Positions 10,565 through 20,950 of a DNA stretch of 64,000 bases are shown here, piece by piece (position 1 is the stretch's first letter; every line of letters begins with the position of its first letter). Origin of the DNA: Isochrysis galbana (lineage: Eukaryota; Haptophyta; Isochrysidales; Isochrysidaceae); contig CM030932.1 in assembly GCA_018136815.1 (NCBI GenBank), forward strand, positions 5,060,407-5,124,406. Reading direction: 5' to 3'. Below the pieces are notes generated by a model, which saw nothing but the letters and a program-made list of their open reading frames with translations, ran no database searches and was not told the DNA's origin. A program made the position numbers and the translations under genes.

Positions 10565-11150
10565 CGTGTGAGGGCTGCAGAAGGGGAAAGAAGTAGAGGA
10601 AAGAGGGCAGGAGCGAGGAGAGGGGTGGGGTGGGGTGGGTGGGGGATTGGCAGTCGATGGAGAGAGGCCGAGAGAACACGCTGGTCGCGCCGCTCGTGCG
10701 GACACGAGAGCGAGAGGAAGGAAGGAGGAAACGGAGGGAGCGCGGCAAGAGCCTGGAGGCGCTGCTCCCGGGGGCGGAGACGGAGAGAGAGAGAGAGGGC
10801 GGCTCTGGGGGGGAAGGGGAGGGACACGGAAGTTGAGGGCCAGAAGAGGGAAATATTAAGCTCTGGGGAGAAGAGAGAGAGAGTAGCAAGACCCGCGGGC
10901 GGCGGCGGAGGGAGGGGGGGGAGGCGGAGGACGGCGGGCGAGGCCGGCGAGAAGGGTCGGCCCTCCCGGCCGCCCCCCTCCTTGCTGCTCTAGCTAGAGT
11001 AAATGGATTTACTTACTACTCTACTTTACTCCGGATACAAGTCCGCGATTTTAAAAAAATGGGGGTCGGTTTTTGGCCGATTTTAGGGTGTCGTTCTCGG
11101 TTTGGGGGGGGGGGGGTATTTTCAAGGGGTGGTTATTTGGTTCGGGGGGC
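10565..11150. other. GA-rich upstream region of the beta-galactosidase gene
   Basis: From 10570 to 10960 the plus strand is a purine tract (CT-rich on the coding strand), then a TAGAGTA/CTCTACTTTACTC patch at 10990-11030 and a G-run at 11103-11116. It probably holds the promoter and 5' UTR of the beta-galactosidase gene. No TATA box is obvious. Confidence 0.45.
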
Positions 11151-11330
11151 AACTAAGTTTATACTTAGTTCGCCCATGCACCTCCTTTTATAAGTGGGGG
11201 ACAATGGGGGCCTCGCGCCCCCCTCACACCATTGCGGACACCCCCCGGGGTGGGCCCGTACAATCAACCCCAGCCCCTGCCCTTTGGCAGGGGCAGGGCA
11301 CTCATCAATCTGGCCCAGACCCTTCGGGGG
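11151..11330 (+). mobile_element. Two-hairpin retroelement head plus C-rich module
   Basis: Perfect palindrome AACTAAGT-TTAT-ACTTAGTT (11151-11170) is followed by cgcccATG. A G/C hairpin (gggggcctcgcgcccccc, about 11203) follows. Then comes a module of about 110 bp: cggacaccccccggggtgg, a cagcccctgcc / ggcaggggc hairpin, and ctcatcaat. The module recurs at 14985-15085 and, diverged, at 5635, 16140 (inverted) and 56385 (inverted). Confidence 0.65.
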
Positions 11331-11362
11331 CGCGGCCCCAACTAACTTTATAGTTGGTCGCC

Positions 11363-12487
11363 ATGGAGCGCGCCGCCGCTCCCCACCTCTCCTTCGGGCC
11401 CCCCGCTGCGGGCGCCCCCCCAGTACCCATGGAGCTGTCGCTGGCGAAGCGACCGCGTCCGCCCGCAGAGGCCGAGCAGGTGAGCGCGACCCCGGTCGCG
11501 CCGCACGGCCCGTGGCCCCGGCCACACCCAACAAGGCAGCCATGCTGGCTCACCCCATGGTGGGCCACAGGCTGTAGAGCACAAAGAGCCAGCACCAAAC
11601 AAGAAGAGCCACACATCCACTGGGCATGCCTTATGGCAGAGGCCTCTCCCACCCCGGGGACGGCCGCGCTGCCTCGGCAGCGCGACCCGAGACCGGGTGG
11701 CCCTTATGGGCACAACACCAGCAGCAGGATCAACATGAATCAGAAGACAGACCCAGCAGCACAACAACTCACAACCTCACCCATGAACACGAACCATGAT
11801 GCGCCCTTGGACGCATGCCATCTCTCCCTGCCAATCACACCATCGGACCAAGCCACAGCCTCACCAACCCCGCTCGTCCCTGCCGCTCAGGAGCCACTCT
11901 CAGACGAAGAGCAAGGCAACTTCGAGTCAGACGCCAACTTCGAGCTATCCTTCCACCAAGAGGGGGACTACACCTTCTTGGACGCCACCGTCTACGCTGC
12001 GATTGTAGAGCTCCTTCTGGAGCTCGAAGGAGTAGACCCGGAGCCGGACTTTTGGGCCCGCTCCATCCGCGGGCCATGGCACATAGCCGTGAACGAGGAC
12101 TGCGTACAACAATTCAAGGAGCGCTACGGCGACATCACTACGCTTCGCATCAATCAGACCGACGTCTCAGTCAACATCAAGGTAGACTCGATCGACGAGA
12201 AAATCAACAAGAAAGGCTCCTCTTCTCGCAAGGCATTATACAACGCCCTGCAAGACGTCGCGGCACACCTGGTCATCGAGAGTGAAATTAAAGTCTCGGA
12301 AGACGAAAAATTTATCAGTAAATTTAACAACATCTGGATACACACCGACACCGACTACCTAGGAGAGGTAGCCGGCACCGGGGAAGTAGTGGAAGCCGAG
12401 GAAACCCAATATTACCACCCACCAGCAAAATGGGAAGGCGGGTATAAAGGCCCGAGATTCATGGAATACCCGCTGGCGCAGACATAG
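11363..12487 (+). pseudogene. Retrotransposon first open frame, chimeric at the 3' end
   Basis: An open frame of about 374 residues starts at ATG 11363 in GCCATGG context. Its first 80 residues (MERAAAPHLSFGPP, LAKRPRPP) recur at 28275-28667 on the minus strand and in part at 42010-42090. A middle acidic segment (residues 150-260) has no motif I recognise. The last 65 residues (SEIKVSEDEKFISKFNN to FMEYPLA) match the frame at 19640-19855 that precedes the reverse-transcriptase tail, so they are misplaced here. The frame ends at once after that junction. It probably is a broken ORF1-type protein, or the 5' half of a single polyprotein. Confidence 0.5.
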
Positions 12488-14394
12488 CCGTACGCACTAA
12501 AATCGACTCGATCGAAGACAAGATCAACAAAAAAGGCACTTCAAACCGCAAGGCCCTATACGACGCGCTTCAAGACGTAGCGGCACACGTAGTCGTCGAA
12601 GCAGAAGGCCTAGCGCAAGCATCTAAAATCACCCTAAGCACTATCGTCAAGGCGATCGAAAGCAATGGCTTCACATTCCTCAAAGGCAACCGCGAGCGCA
12701 TGAAGCTCGAAGGAGAATCCGGAACCTTCGTGTCCAAGGTGGCCCACTCAGCCCGCTGGCACCTCTACATCTCGGCGACGCAAGGGACCTTTCTAAACGG
12801 AAACTTTCCGCGCAAGCTGCTACTATCGATCGACGGCAAGACAGTCCCCATCAACTACGCCATTCGGGCGTGCAAACCCCTGCAAATGCCCCCCGCCCTG
12901 CAATCGCCGCACAAGCTCGCGGTTCACGGCTCCCTCAAAGGCTGCAAGGGTTGGCGCCCCGAAATGGCACGCGGCCTCACGCCGATGCACCGCCTTTGCG
13001 AATGCGAGGCAGAAGCCGCCAAACGCAGGGAACGCAATGAAGCTTGGAAAGCCACGCCTCGCCCTAAATCAGCGCACGAGGCGCTAGGCAAAGCCCCTCC
13101 CAAGCAATGCGCCAGGTTCACCCAAGGAATCTGCCTCCGCAACAAGCGCGGAGTCCGCTGCAACCTCTCCCACGAGATCCCAGGTGCATGGATCGACAAT
13201 AAGTGCACGATCCGCTGCCGCCTCCATCAGCACAAGAAAATCGCAGGGGTCTGCCTGAACGGCCCGACTTGCCTCTTCCTTCACCCTGAGTACGCGCTCG
13301 CAATAATCGCGAAGCTTGTGCTAACCACCCAGCGCGCACACGTCCCCCCACGACCACGACTCACCTTCGACTCCACCCTCGGATACCCAGGTGAAGGACC
13401 CATCCGCGTAGCGACATACAACATAAACGGAACTAAAGGCGGTAAACTTGCCGCAGTTCTGTCACAGGCGCGCAAAGCTGGGGTAGACATTCTCCTTCTC
13501 CAAGAACTACACGCTTATGAAGACGGCTCTCATCTCCGTCAACATAGAACAGCGTCCCTCCTCGGATGGCACTGGTTTGCCTCACCGGGAGAGCTAGCGG
13601 ACTCAGCGAGCGGGGTCGCGGTGGCGATTCGCATCTCATGCAGCAGAATAAACCCTAGAGTAGATACAGTTCATGTAATCCTAAAAGGAAGATGCATAGC
13701 AATCGATGTAAACATAGACGAAAAACAATATCGTGTTATCTCAGTATACTTAAGCGCGAACCCGAGCCCACGGGGAGCGCAAATCAAAAAACTGCTACAA
13801 GAACCCGCCCTGTCGCAAACTATCACCACGCCAACGCTGATGGGGGGAGATTTCAACTGCGTGGAAAACGTCAAGGCCGACACAGAAGGACTCGGGGCGA
13901 CACCATATGCGAACACTCACGGGGGCACATGGAAAGCCCTCGTCAAACGAGCCGGACTCAAAGACGCGCACCACACGATGAGGCTCGGCCCACGCACGGG
14001 ATACACGCGGCTCTCGCACACCATTCACACGAGACTCGACCGAATATACCATAGCACGGCGACGGACTCATTCCAATGGCACAAGCTAGGCCCTAGCCCG
14101 GACCTGTTCTCGGGTAATGCCGCCTCCGACCACCTACCACTCCTAGCCGCATTTGAAACCCCGCACTACGCCCAGAGCCGGTACTACGATCCACCCATAG
14201 ACTCGAGCGTCATAACGGAGGCGGGAGCCATCAAGACGGTAGAACTATTACTCAACAGAGCGAAAGAGAGAGCTAAAGCTAGCGGAGACCTAGCCGACGA
14301 ATGGGCCCAAGCAAAAGCACTCATAGCTGCGTTCCTGAGGGAGGAAACGGCTGCACGCAAAACACCTGTCATACCAAACAACCAAACAAAGGTA
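12488..14394 (+). CDS. Retrotransposon APE-type endonuclease with two CCCH fingers
   Basis: The frame is open from about 12488, upstream of its first ATG at 12700, into the purine tract after 14394. Residues below count from that ATG. Two zinc-finger-like motifs come first: C-x7-C-x8-C-x3-H near residues 146-166 and C-x11-C-x5-C-x3-H near residues 178-199. The endonuclease domain occupies roughly 13400-14160 and keeps the diagnostic blocks: ATYNING (metal-binding Asn), LLLQELH (catalytic Glu), MGGDFNC, LDRIY and ASDHLPLLA (catalytic Asp-His). Such enzymes nick target DNA to prime reverse transcription. The reverse-transcriptase domain is missing, so the copy cannot be autonomous. The last 120 residues are GA-repeat translation and not part of the protein. 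Confidence 0.8.
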
Positions 14395-14720
14395 TACCGG
14401 GGGGGCCTTTTGGCAAGTGGCTCCGTGGTGGGTGGCGTGAGCGCGGGGGAGAGGGGGAGCGAGAGGGGGAGCGAGAGAGAGGGAGAGGGAGAGGGCGAGG
14501 GAGAGAGAGGGAGAGGGCGACGGCGAGGGAGAGGGAGAGGGAGAGCGGCGGTAGGAGCGAGAGCGAGAGCGAGAGAGAGGGGAGGAGGGAAAGAGAGCGG
14601 AGCGCGAGCCGCGGGGAGCGAGAGGGGGAGCGAGAGAGAGGGAGAGGGAGAGGGAGGGCGAGGGAGAGGGCGAGGGCGAGGGAGAGGGAGAGCGGCGGTG
14701 GGAGCGAGGAGCGAGGCCTA
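14395..14720. repeat. GAGAGGGAGAGC purine array with internal duplication
   Basis: Almost pure purine on the plus strand. A block of gagcgagagagagggagagg plus gagagcggcggt(g/a)ggagcga occurs twice (about 14455-14570 and 14620-14710). It follows directly on the broken end of the retrotransposon. The AT-rich stretch to 14984 holds no recognisable gene. Confidence 0.85.
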
Positions 14721-14984
14721 TCTCAAAATGTCTAAGTGTGATATGTGTATGTACATGTACGAGATGTGACGGCGTGTGATTGTGTGGTGTAGAATCATAT
14801 ATCATATCGACATTTTCATAGTAACCAGCGCACGCTATGTGTATGTAAAAAATATACACCTAATTTGTGCTGCAGATTACACACACGCCGCCGATCTATA
14901 TACGTACGACTACGACAAAGACAGAGCTGCTCCGCCGACCGCCGCTACTACCCTTAGTACTGGTAGTAGCTCGCGCCCCCCTCT

Positions 14985-15085
14985 CTCCATCGCGGACACC
15001 CCACGGGGTGGGCCCGTACATTCAACCCCAGCCCCTGCCCCCTGGCAGGGGCAGGGCACTCATCAATTCAGCCCAGACCCCTAGT
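14985..15085 (+). repeat. C-rich hairpin module copy
   Basis: Closely matches 11210-11330: ctctccatcgcggacacccc, ggggtgggcccgtaca, then cagcccctgcc/ggcaggggc and actcatcaat. No palindromic head stands before it, so it is either a separate short repeat or a 5'-truncated element. Confidence 0.7.
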
Positions 15086-15119
15086 GGGCGCGGGTCGCGA
15101 GCCGCACTCCTAGGCCCGC

Positions 15120-16819
15120 ATGGCCTATTGGGAACGTCGTATGGGAGAAGAGACGCTGGACGCGATCAAGCGCGGCGGCGTCGTTCCACTTCCGGACCAC
15201 CCACCCTCGGCCTCGGGCGAGCAGAGGTCGTACGCGCGCTCGTCTGCGTCGGTTACGGGCGCACCATCGGCGGCTCAGTTGGGCACGCTGCATGGATACG
15301 ATCTGGACGCTCTGAAGGCGCAGCTGGCAGCTGGCGGAGGCATGCACTCGGATGGGCGATTCCAGGCCCTACGGCGCAAAGGGCACCAGGGGGATGTACA
15401 GGGAGGGAGTGAAGTGGGCCGCAGTGGAAATGGTGAATCAAAGCCAACCCCACTAGCTAATTGGACACAACTTTTCCGTCCCGGAATCCCGCCATGCCTG
15501 ACGAGCCAGGTGTCCGAGTGCTACCGGGGGGAAGGGGCACTGCCCCCTCCCCTCGATATTTGTCCTCCCCCCAGTGCACGCACCGACCCCGCGCACCCCA
15601 GCACGTCCTCTCCTCGAGTCCACGCTGGGGGAAAACCCCTTTCGGGTAAAAACAACGCAGGGGGGGGGGGGCACTCGTGAATGAGAGCCCAGAAGCGCTA
15701 ATCTCTCTCGCCGAGGCGAGTGGCCGCGGCGAGCCGCGGCCCTTCCCTCCTGGTTCTGGTGCCCCCGTCTTCTCTTACCCAAACGGGGCGAGAAGACACG
15801 TAATCGCCGGAGGGGAGAGCTGCCACTCCCCCCTCCCCTCCCTCTTCCCTCTTCCTCCTCTCTTCCCTGCGGCTCTGGCCCATGGCGCGCGCCTGCGGCC
15901 CCTCTTCAGGTCCCCAGGAGGCCTGCAGGGGCCTGGGAGCACAGCTCAGGGGGCAGGTGAGGCTGGGGCATGGCCCTGGCCCCTCCTGCCTCTCCCTCGC
16001 TGGCTCTCGAGCCCCTGCCGGTCGACAGGAGCTGGCTGGGGGCTCCTGATCAGGGGGGCCCAGGGGGAGGAGGGGTTGGTCAGAGCGAGAAGCAGGCCAA
16101 CGCGGGCCAGGGCGTGCGATCTGTGCCCGACTCTCAGGGAGAGTCTGGGCAGGCTGGGTGAGTCCCCCCTACATGCCAAGAGGCAGCGCAGGGGGGTGGA
16201 TGGTTCTCGCCCCCCATGAGGGGAGTCGAGAGAGTGGGGGGGGGCGCGAGGCCCCCCTCCATGGCGACCAATCATAAGATTAGTCCGCAGTGGAAATGGT
16301 GAAAGGCAGGCTCGCGATGGATGGGCGACGTGCATCCGAGGTGCTTTACGCTGTCGGCGTGAGCATCTCCTACTAGCCTCTGAATGCGGCAGCCATGGGA
16401 GCAAAGGCAGCCGCGGAGGCTGAGAAGAAGGACCCGCCAAGCCACGGAGGAGCAGAGAACCTTGGGCCGGAAGGTGGCAGCGCGCGCAGCTGCGGCCAAG
16501 CTGTGGTCAATGGACGGCGACGCCTCGCGTCTGAAGAAGAACGAGTTGATGGATTTGCTCAACGAGGTGGGCGCGGGCGGAGGCCCGAGGCCCATTCAAG
16601 CCTTTGGATGGGAAGAAGGAAAAGCTTCTTCCGGCTTTCCAGGCGCATGTGCAAAAGGCAGGTTGTTGGGAGGCTATTGTGATTGTATTGTGGGACCCGC
16701 CCGCGGATGAGTTAGACGCGCAAGGGCGAAAGCGTGCGCCGCCACAAGCACCCGCTGCAGCACGTGTCACATGCGCTGGGGTAGGGGGTGCATTGGATGG
16801 GGATGGAACTCAGTCTTAG
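15120..16819 (+). pseudogene. Unidentified coding remnant split by a retroelement insertion
   Basis: An open frame from ATG 15120 (MAYWERRMGEETLDAIKRGG) runs to about 15437, where an 847-bp element is inserted. Similar coding texture resumes after 16303 and includes DASRLKKNELMDLLNEVG (about 16518-16570), which resembles a SAP-like helix pair, then KKEKLLPAFQAHVQKAGCWEA in a different frame (16610-16670), implying a frameshift. I do not recognise the protein. It could also be older transposon coding sequence. The intact model cannot be stated. Confidence 0.35.
15438..16284 (-). mobile_element. 847-bp palindrome-headed retroelement with 19-bp target duplication
   Basis: The 19-bp sequence ccgcagtggaaatggtgaa occurs exactly at 15419-15437 and 16285-16303 and brackets this segment. 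On the minus strand the element begins ACTAATC-TTAT-GATTGGT, then cgccATGGAGG and a G/C hairpin, and ends with gtccaattagctagtggggttggct. The same 3' tail is at 25613-25785. No reverse transcriptase is encoded, so it would depend on an autonomous partner such as the LINE family here. It interrupts the remnant at 15120-16819. Confidence 0.8.
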
Positions 16820-17435
16820 GTTTGTGGTGGAGTGTTGTAGTGTTGCTACCTTTTCTATACATGCATACTTAATCACCATGTGCTCTCTCCTCATTCATAC
16901 GGCGCAAGACGCAAGCCCACGCGCCACTCCGCCACTCATTGGCCACCTGCTGGTTGCCGGTGCTTGCGCAAACGGCCACATAGGGCTGGCTATCACACAC
17001 CATGCCCATACCCATGGGCATTAGCCGCCAAGGATGCCTATCCATGGCCCAACCATACCTTTTTTGTATGGGTTGCACTTGAAATATGGGACTTTGGGAC
17101 CTTGAAGAACAAAATGACAGGGATTGAGTTGCGCCCAATATTGACAGGCCGTACAGGCCCCGGCACGCGGTGCGTCTACGACACAACCCTCTTGAATGCC
17201 GACCAACCCTTTGGTTGTAGGCCTGGCCAGTACATGTGGGCTGAGCACAATGCTTGACTCAGGGCCCTGAAGCCTCAAGGGGCCAAAATACCAAGGGGGA
17301 GAACAATTGTGCTAGGAATTGGCTAGGTACCGAGTACTGCTAGTAATATTCAGACCGAAAACCGAACGACTGACGCACCTTTGACGTCTGCCGGAAAACT
17401 GTTTCACCTTGTTGGCGAGTGGGGCGCGCGCGGCT
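16820..17435. other. Intergenic; one unexplained coding-like frame
   Basis: A plus frame ending at 17257 reads FVWVALEIWDFGTLKNKM and VYDTTLLNADQPFGCRPG in its last 60 codons, which looks like protein more than composition. It has no clear start and I do not recognise it. It may be an exon or transposon remnant. Confidence 0.25.
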
Positions 17436-18169
17436 ATGGGGGGGGCGTCGAAAGACAACTGGAAGACCCCGACCTTCCCGCCGCTGGTGACACAGTGGAC
17501 GGTAAAATCCGAGCCAAAGTGGCCGGGCGCAGAATATACAAGGCGGACACGGCTGAAAACCGTTTGCGAGGGTGCCTATTCGTCGGCATTCATGGATGAG
17601 CTGAAAGCCATTCTCGGCGAGGACAATTTTGAGCATTATGAGGCAGCGATGAAGCCACGCATCGGACCCCGCGGCCGTGGTGACCCGCCGCCGGCCTTCA
17701 TGCCCGCGGCCAAATGCAAGATTCCTGAGGCGTACAAGCTTAGGAGAGCGGAAGCTTCCACTCAGGATCTTGGCGCTACAACAGGCTCAATGGGCCAGCT
17801 TGCGCTTGGCGAGCTGGGGAGCACAACTCGCTCTCTTATGGGAACACTCTCCAAGTCGCGAGTTCTAGATGTGGCGCACACACAATGGGGTCCAACTCCC
17901 TCTTACATGTTCGAGGACCGAGAGCAGGTGGGGCCACTGCACGCCAAATGCATCGCACCCCCCGCCTCTCCAGATGAGGTCTGACTGTTGAAACTGCTGG
18001 CGCCTCACAGATGTCTTCGCTTGATGAATGGTTTGATGCCTATGGCCGGCCTACTAATGATACGGTGCGACGACCAGACCTGTACACTCAATACCAACCC
18101 TTGAATCGGCGATGCTGTGGCAACCCCTCTGTGCAACAAAAGATGAAAAAGGGCGGAGTTACGCGGTGA
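17436..18169 (+). CDS. Unidentified protein, two exons
   Basis: I do not recognise this gene by name. Exon 1 runs from ATG 17436 (MGGASKDNWKTPTFPP) to CAG at 17927; GTGGGG begins an 83-nt intron ending CCTCACAG at 18010; exon 2 runs from 18011 to TGA 18167-18169. The product is 216 residues, basic, without membrane segments or signal. The join is in phase, and exon 2 reads strongly coding (SSLDEWFDAYGRPTND, LYTQYQPLNRRCC). Short aromatic/proline motifs such as WGPTPSYMF recall microtubule inner proteins of cilia, but that is only a resemblance. The second-exon stop overlaps a consensus donor (GTGAGC at 18166), so a third exon is possible. The intron length equals that of the PRPF4 gene. Confidence 0.6.
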
Positions 18170-18576
18170 GCTTAGACTGTACTATGGATGTGTGCGCAGA
18201 ACGTCGGTCGATCATGGTTTTTGCTGCATGCAATGGGGTCTCGCTGTGAGGCAATCAGCAGATTTAGAGCGAACTCATGACTTGTGGGTGACCCACTGCA
18301 ACGTTCGTTGTTTGCATCTGCAGCCCATGTGCAAGTTATACTCCTTGGCATTTGCACATTCATTCACTCTTGCATGTTACTTCTCTCTTTGTCGTCTTTG
18401 TTCAAGCGTTTGTGTGTGCAGTGGCGGGCGTAGAATATCATGATAATGATACAAATATATAAAGCGCCAAACAAGTTGAGGCCTATGACCAGGACGCAGG
18501 ACGCACACAAGGTGCAAGGTGCGCCCCGAATTCGAACTCCTCTCAACATGCAAACCACGACGGGACTGCTGTGCAC

Positions 18577-18602
18577 TAAGCTAGGCTTAGTTCGCCGATG
18601 CT
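18577..18602 (+). mobile_element. Isolated retroelement head palindrome
   Basis: CTAAGC-TAG-GCTTAG flanked by ACT..., then ttcgccgATG, matches the head at 11151 (AACTAAG...CTTAGTTcgcccATG). No body is recognisable downstream, so it is probably a truncated or decayed copy. Confidence 0.45.
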
Positions 18603-18925
18603 CACAAGGCTCAGAAGTAATACAAAATAATCTTCTTAAAATTCCCCGCTACTTGTGCGGCGTGAGGCAGAGTGCTAATGAATAACCTCCCTACTACCCA
18701 ACCCTATCCCCTGTCAACCCCTTTCCCCTTCCCCAGTTCCCTCTTTAGCGGAGAAGCTGGTTCCAGGGAGGACGTGCGCGCTGCTTCGGCCAGGAGTCGG
18801 AGAGAAGGGGGCAGGAGACCGTGGCTTCTCCTTTGTTCTAACTTGGCTCGAGATTCCCTCTCTTGCATCTCGCGTGATCTTTTTGTGATCTACGTTGCGT
18901 TTTCTAGTAGAAAAGTTTAGCCATC

Positions 18926-19354
18926 CTAAGTGATGTTTCGTACATCCAAACCTCTCGCCGCCTGCGAGAGGTCTTCCGATGTTTCCAGGTTGAAGTCTTT
19001 ATCCACCGTGTAAAGAGGGCTTATCATTTTCTTTATATGTTTGTTACTCGGAGCGTGTAGCCCCATCTTCTCTCGTTGTTGTTTTAGCCTTTGAAAGAAA
19101 CCGACTTTCGCCGTTACTAATAGGTGGTATCTCGAGAGGATTGCTCTAAGGATCGACTTAACGGACCTAACGTCCGCGTTACCGTACTGAATGTTGTAAA
19201 AGTCTGTAAGGATATTAAGGCTGTGAACACCCACCGGCCATACCAAACGTGTTTCAACCTGGTAGTGGCCCACAGCTACATAGGCTGGTAGTGTTAGTCG
19301 AAGATAGCTGCATAGACTGGTAGTGTTAGTGGCGAAAGTGGTGGGTGTTAACAT
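18926..19354 (-). CDS. Unidentified open frame of lower GC
   Basis: A 142-residue frame with mixed composition (VETRLVWPVGVHSLN, ILRAILSRYHLLVTAKVG, MISPLYTVDKDFNLETSED) stands out from GC-rich surroundings and does not look like a composition artefact. No domain is recognised. Its start is uncertain, and it ends next to a palindrome GTTAACATGTTAAC (about 19348) and tandem ggtagtgttagt motifs at 19260-19340. It could be a piece of a mobile element. Confidence 0.3.
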   Translation of the reverse strand: MLTPTTFATNTTSLCSYLRLTLPAYVAVGHYQVETRLVWPVGVHSLNILTDFYNIQYGNADVRSVKSILRAILSRYHLLVTAKVGFFQRLKQQREKMGLHAPSNKHIKKMISPLYTVDKDFNLETSEDLSQAARGLDVRNIT

Positions 19355-19459
19355 GTTAACACTGCTAAGCTAACACGTTAACACCTTACTGCTAGAGCGC
19401 TAGAGCGGGCCGAACATGGATAAAAAAGGGGGGGGGAGGGGAGTTACCCGACACCTTCG

Positions 19460-20640
19460 CGCACGAAGGCCGTGTAATACATAAAAGGGAATTTCTTGAC
19501 TCGTGGGATGAAGTCGTAAGCTACGCGACACGGCTGTTGGAGCGAGCGAAAGAGCGCCCCCCCCCCAAAAGCACTAAAGGAGAAGAGCCGCACGTAGGTG
19601 GCACCCAGACGCAAGAATCAAGGGACACGCTACTGCCCAGTGAAATTAGAGTCTCGGAAGACGAAAGATTTATCAGTAAATTTAACAACATCTGGATACA
19701 CACCGACACCGACTACCTAGGAGAGGTAGCCGGCACCGGGGAAGTAGCGGAGGCCGAGGAAACCCAATACTACCACCCACCAGCAAAATGGGAAGGCGGG
19801 TATAAAGGCCCGAGATTCATGGAATACCCGCTGGCGGACGAATATGCCATACGCAAAGGAAGGGTCGCTCTTGACGCGATCACCGTCTCCGACATCGCCA
19901 AAGAAATGATTAAAACGAACCGAAAAAACGCCCCGCAAGCGGCGAAGACCGCATGGGAGAATAGACTGAGCATCACGAAAGACGAATGGAGACATATAGC
20001 TCGACTCTACACAACGCCGCTGCTAAAGCACACGGATAAACATCTACACTTCAAACATATTACCCACCGAAGGATCGGCACTAGAAACAGGTTCCCAGAT
20101 AGCCTGACAAACAAATGCCGACCACCAAGAAAGATCGAGTCATCTAGCATGGTGCCCCGCGACCAAAACGATATTCGAAACCATAGACGCTCTTGCAGAG
20201 CACACGCCTCCTCCTAAGAGGTCGCGTGCACAGATAGCGAAAGACAGACTCTTCGCATACCCCGGTACGACCACCCCCGACAGCCTTAAAGCGCTCTATA
20301 TAATTGCATGGAAATACATTATAAAAGACTTCTATAGAGTAGACTACGAGGCATACAATTTCCACTACATACCAGTCCTCGAATCCACGCTAACGAGGTT
20401 TGCCACCCTAGTACGAGGCAGTACCGTATCGGACCCCCGCAACTCCATGCGAACATATAAGGCCGCTCAGGGAAGGAAACCAAAGATCAAAAAAACGACG
20501 GAACTCAGCACCCCCATGTTTATCGAAGACAAGAAAGGCAGGCTACAACTCAGTAAGGAATTCGGCCTCGTAGCGAAAGCTCTCGGATTAGACGGGAGAC
20601 TCGCATAATGCGACGCGTCACCACGCTCTGACAGATAATT
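19460..20640 (+). mobile_element. Non-LTR retrotransposon 3' end
   Basis: A 5'-truncated copy. The frame from 19630 reads SEIRVSEDERFISKFNN to FMEYPLADEYAIRKG (shared with 12285-12480), then a region typical of LINE polyprotein tails: KTAWENRLSITKDEW, HITHRRIGTRNRFPDS. A frameshift near 20118 moves coding to another frame, which continues IDALAEHTPPPKR, DSLKALYIIAWKYIIKDFYR, IPVLESTLTRF and ends at TAA 20606-20608. The core reverse-transcriptase motifs are not present. A second, shorter copy of this tail is at 25344-25612. Confidence 0.7.
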
Positions 20641-20809
20641 CGGATGGGCGGCTAGTCATAACTACGGACGCACTGAGTGATCGCCCGCGCGCATTCGTAT
20701 AACGACACCCTGCAACACCTTCTGTATAGACAGGTCACTCAACAGAACAGGAGGAAGGAGAGAACTTACTGTTGGGGACAGGTGCACCCCGCTTGGCTCG
20801 AACCCCCCG

Positions 20810-20950
20810 CACGACCCGGGCCCCTAAGTAGAGCACGAGGGGAGTTGCCGCAAGGCAGGGAGTGGGGGAGTGGGAAGAGAAAGGGCGTGGCTTCGAGAGC
20901 GTCTTCCAGTGCCACGAGTGAGGCGAGAATATTAAAATGTTTTTTTTTTC
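20810..20950 (+). repeat. SINE-like repeat, copy 1
   Basis: Begins gggcccctaagtagagcacg, contains gggagttgccgcaaggcag and gggcgtggct, and ends gcgagaatattaaaatg followed by a run of T. Matches 42126-42280 (same strand) and 33636-33772 (opposite strand). It truncates the copia Gag frame to its right. No RNA polymerase III boxes are convincing. Confidence 0.65.

Larger units (their letters stand above)
11338..14394 (+). mobile_element. Non-LTR retrotransposon, 5' part with endonuclease, chimeric and 3'-truncated
   Basis: Begins with the head palindrome CCAACTA-ACTTTA-TAGTTGG (11338-11357) followed by cgccATGG. It carries a first open frame (11363-12487) and a second with CCCH fingers and an APE-type endonuclease (12488-14394). 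No reverse transcriptase follows: coding similarity stops near 14394, where a purine tract begins. Two segments around 12180-12290 and 12490-12600 encode the same peptide (KINKKG...RKALY.ALQDVAAH), and between them lies a piece homologous to the element's 3' region (compare 19641-19855). This copy is therefore an internal chimera. Confidence 0.8.

Noticed and set aside
18515-18602. tRNA-like boxes (TAGCTTAGTGC and GTTCGAATT) on the minus strand
   Set aside because: No acceptor or T stem can be paired, and the box-A-like part is the retroelement head palindrome. Not a tRNA gene.
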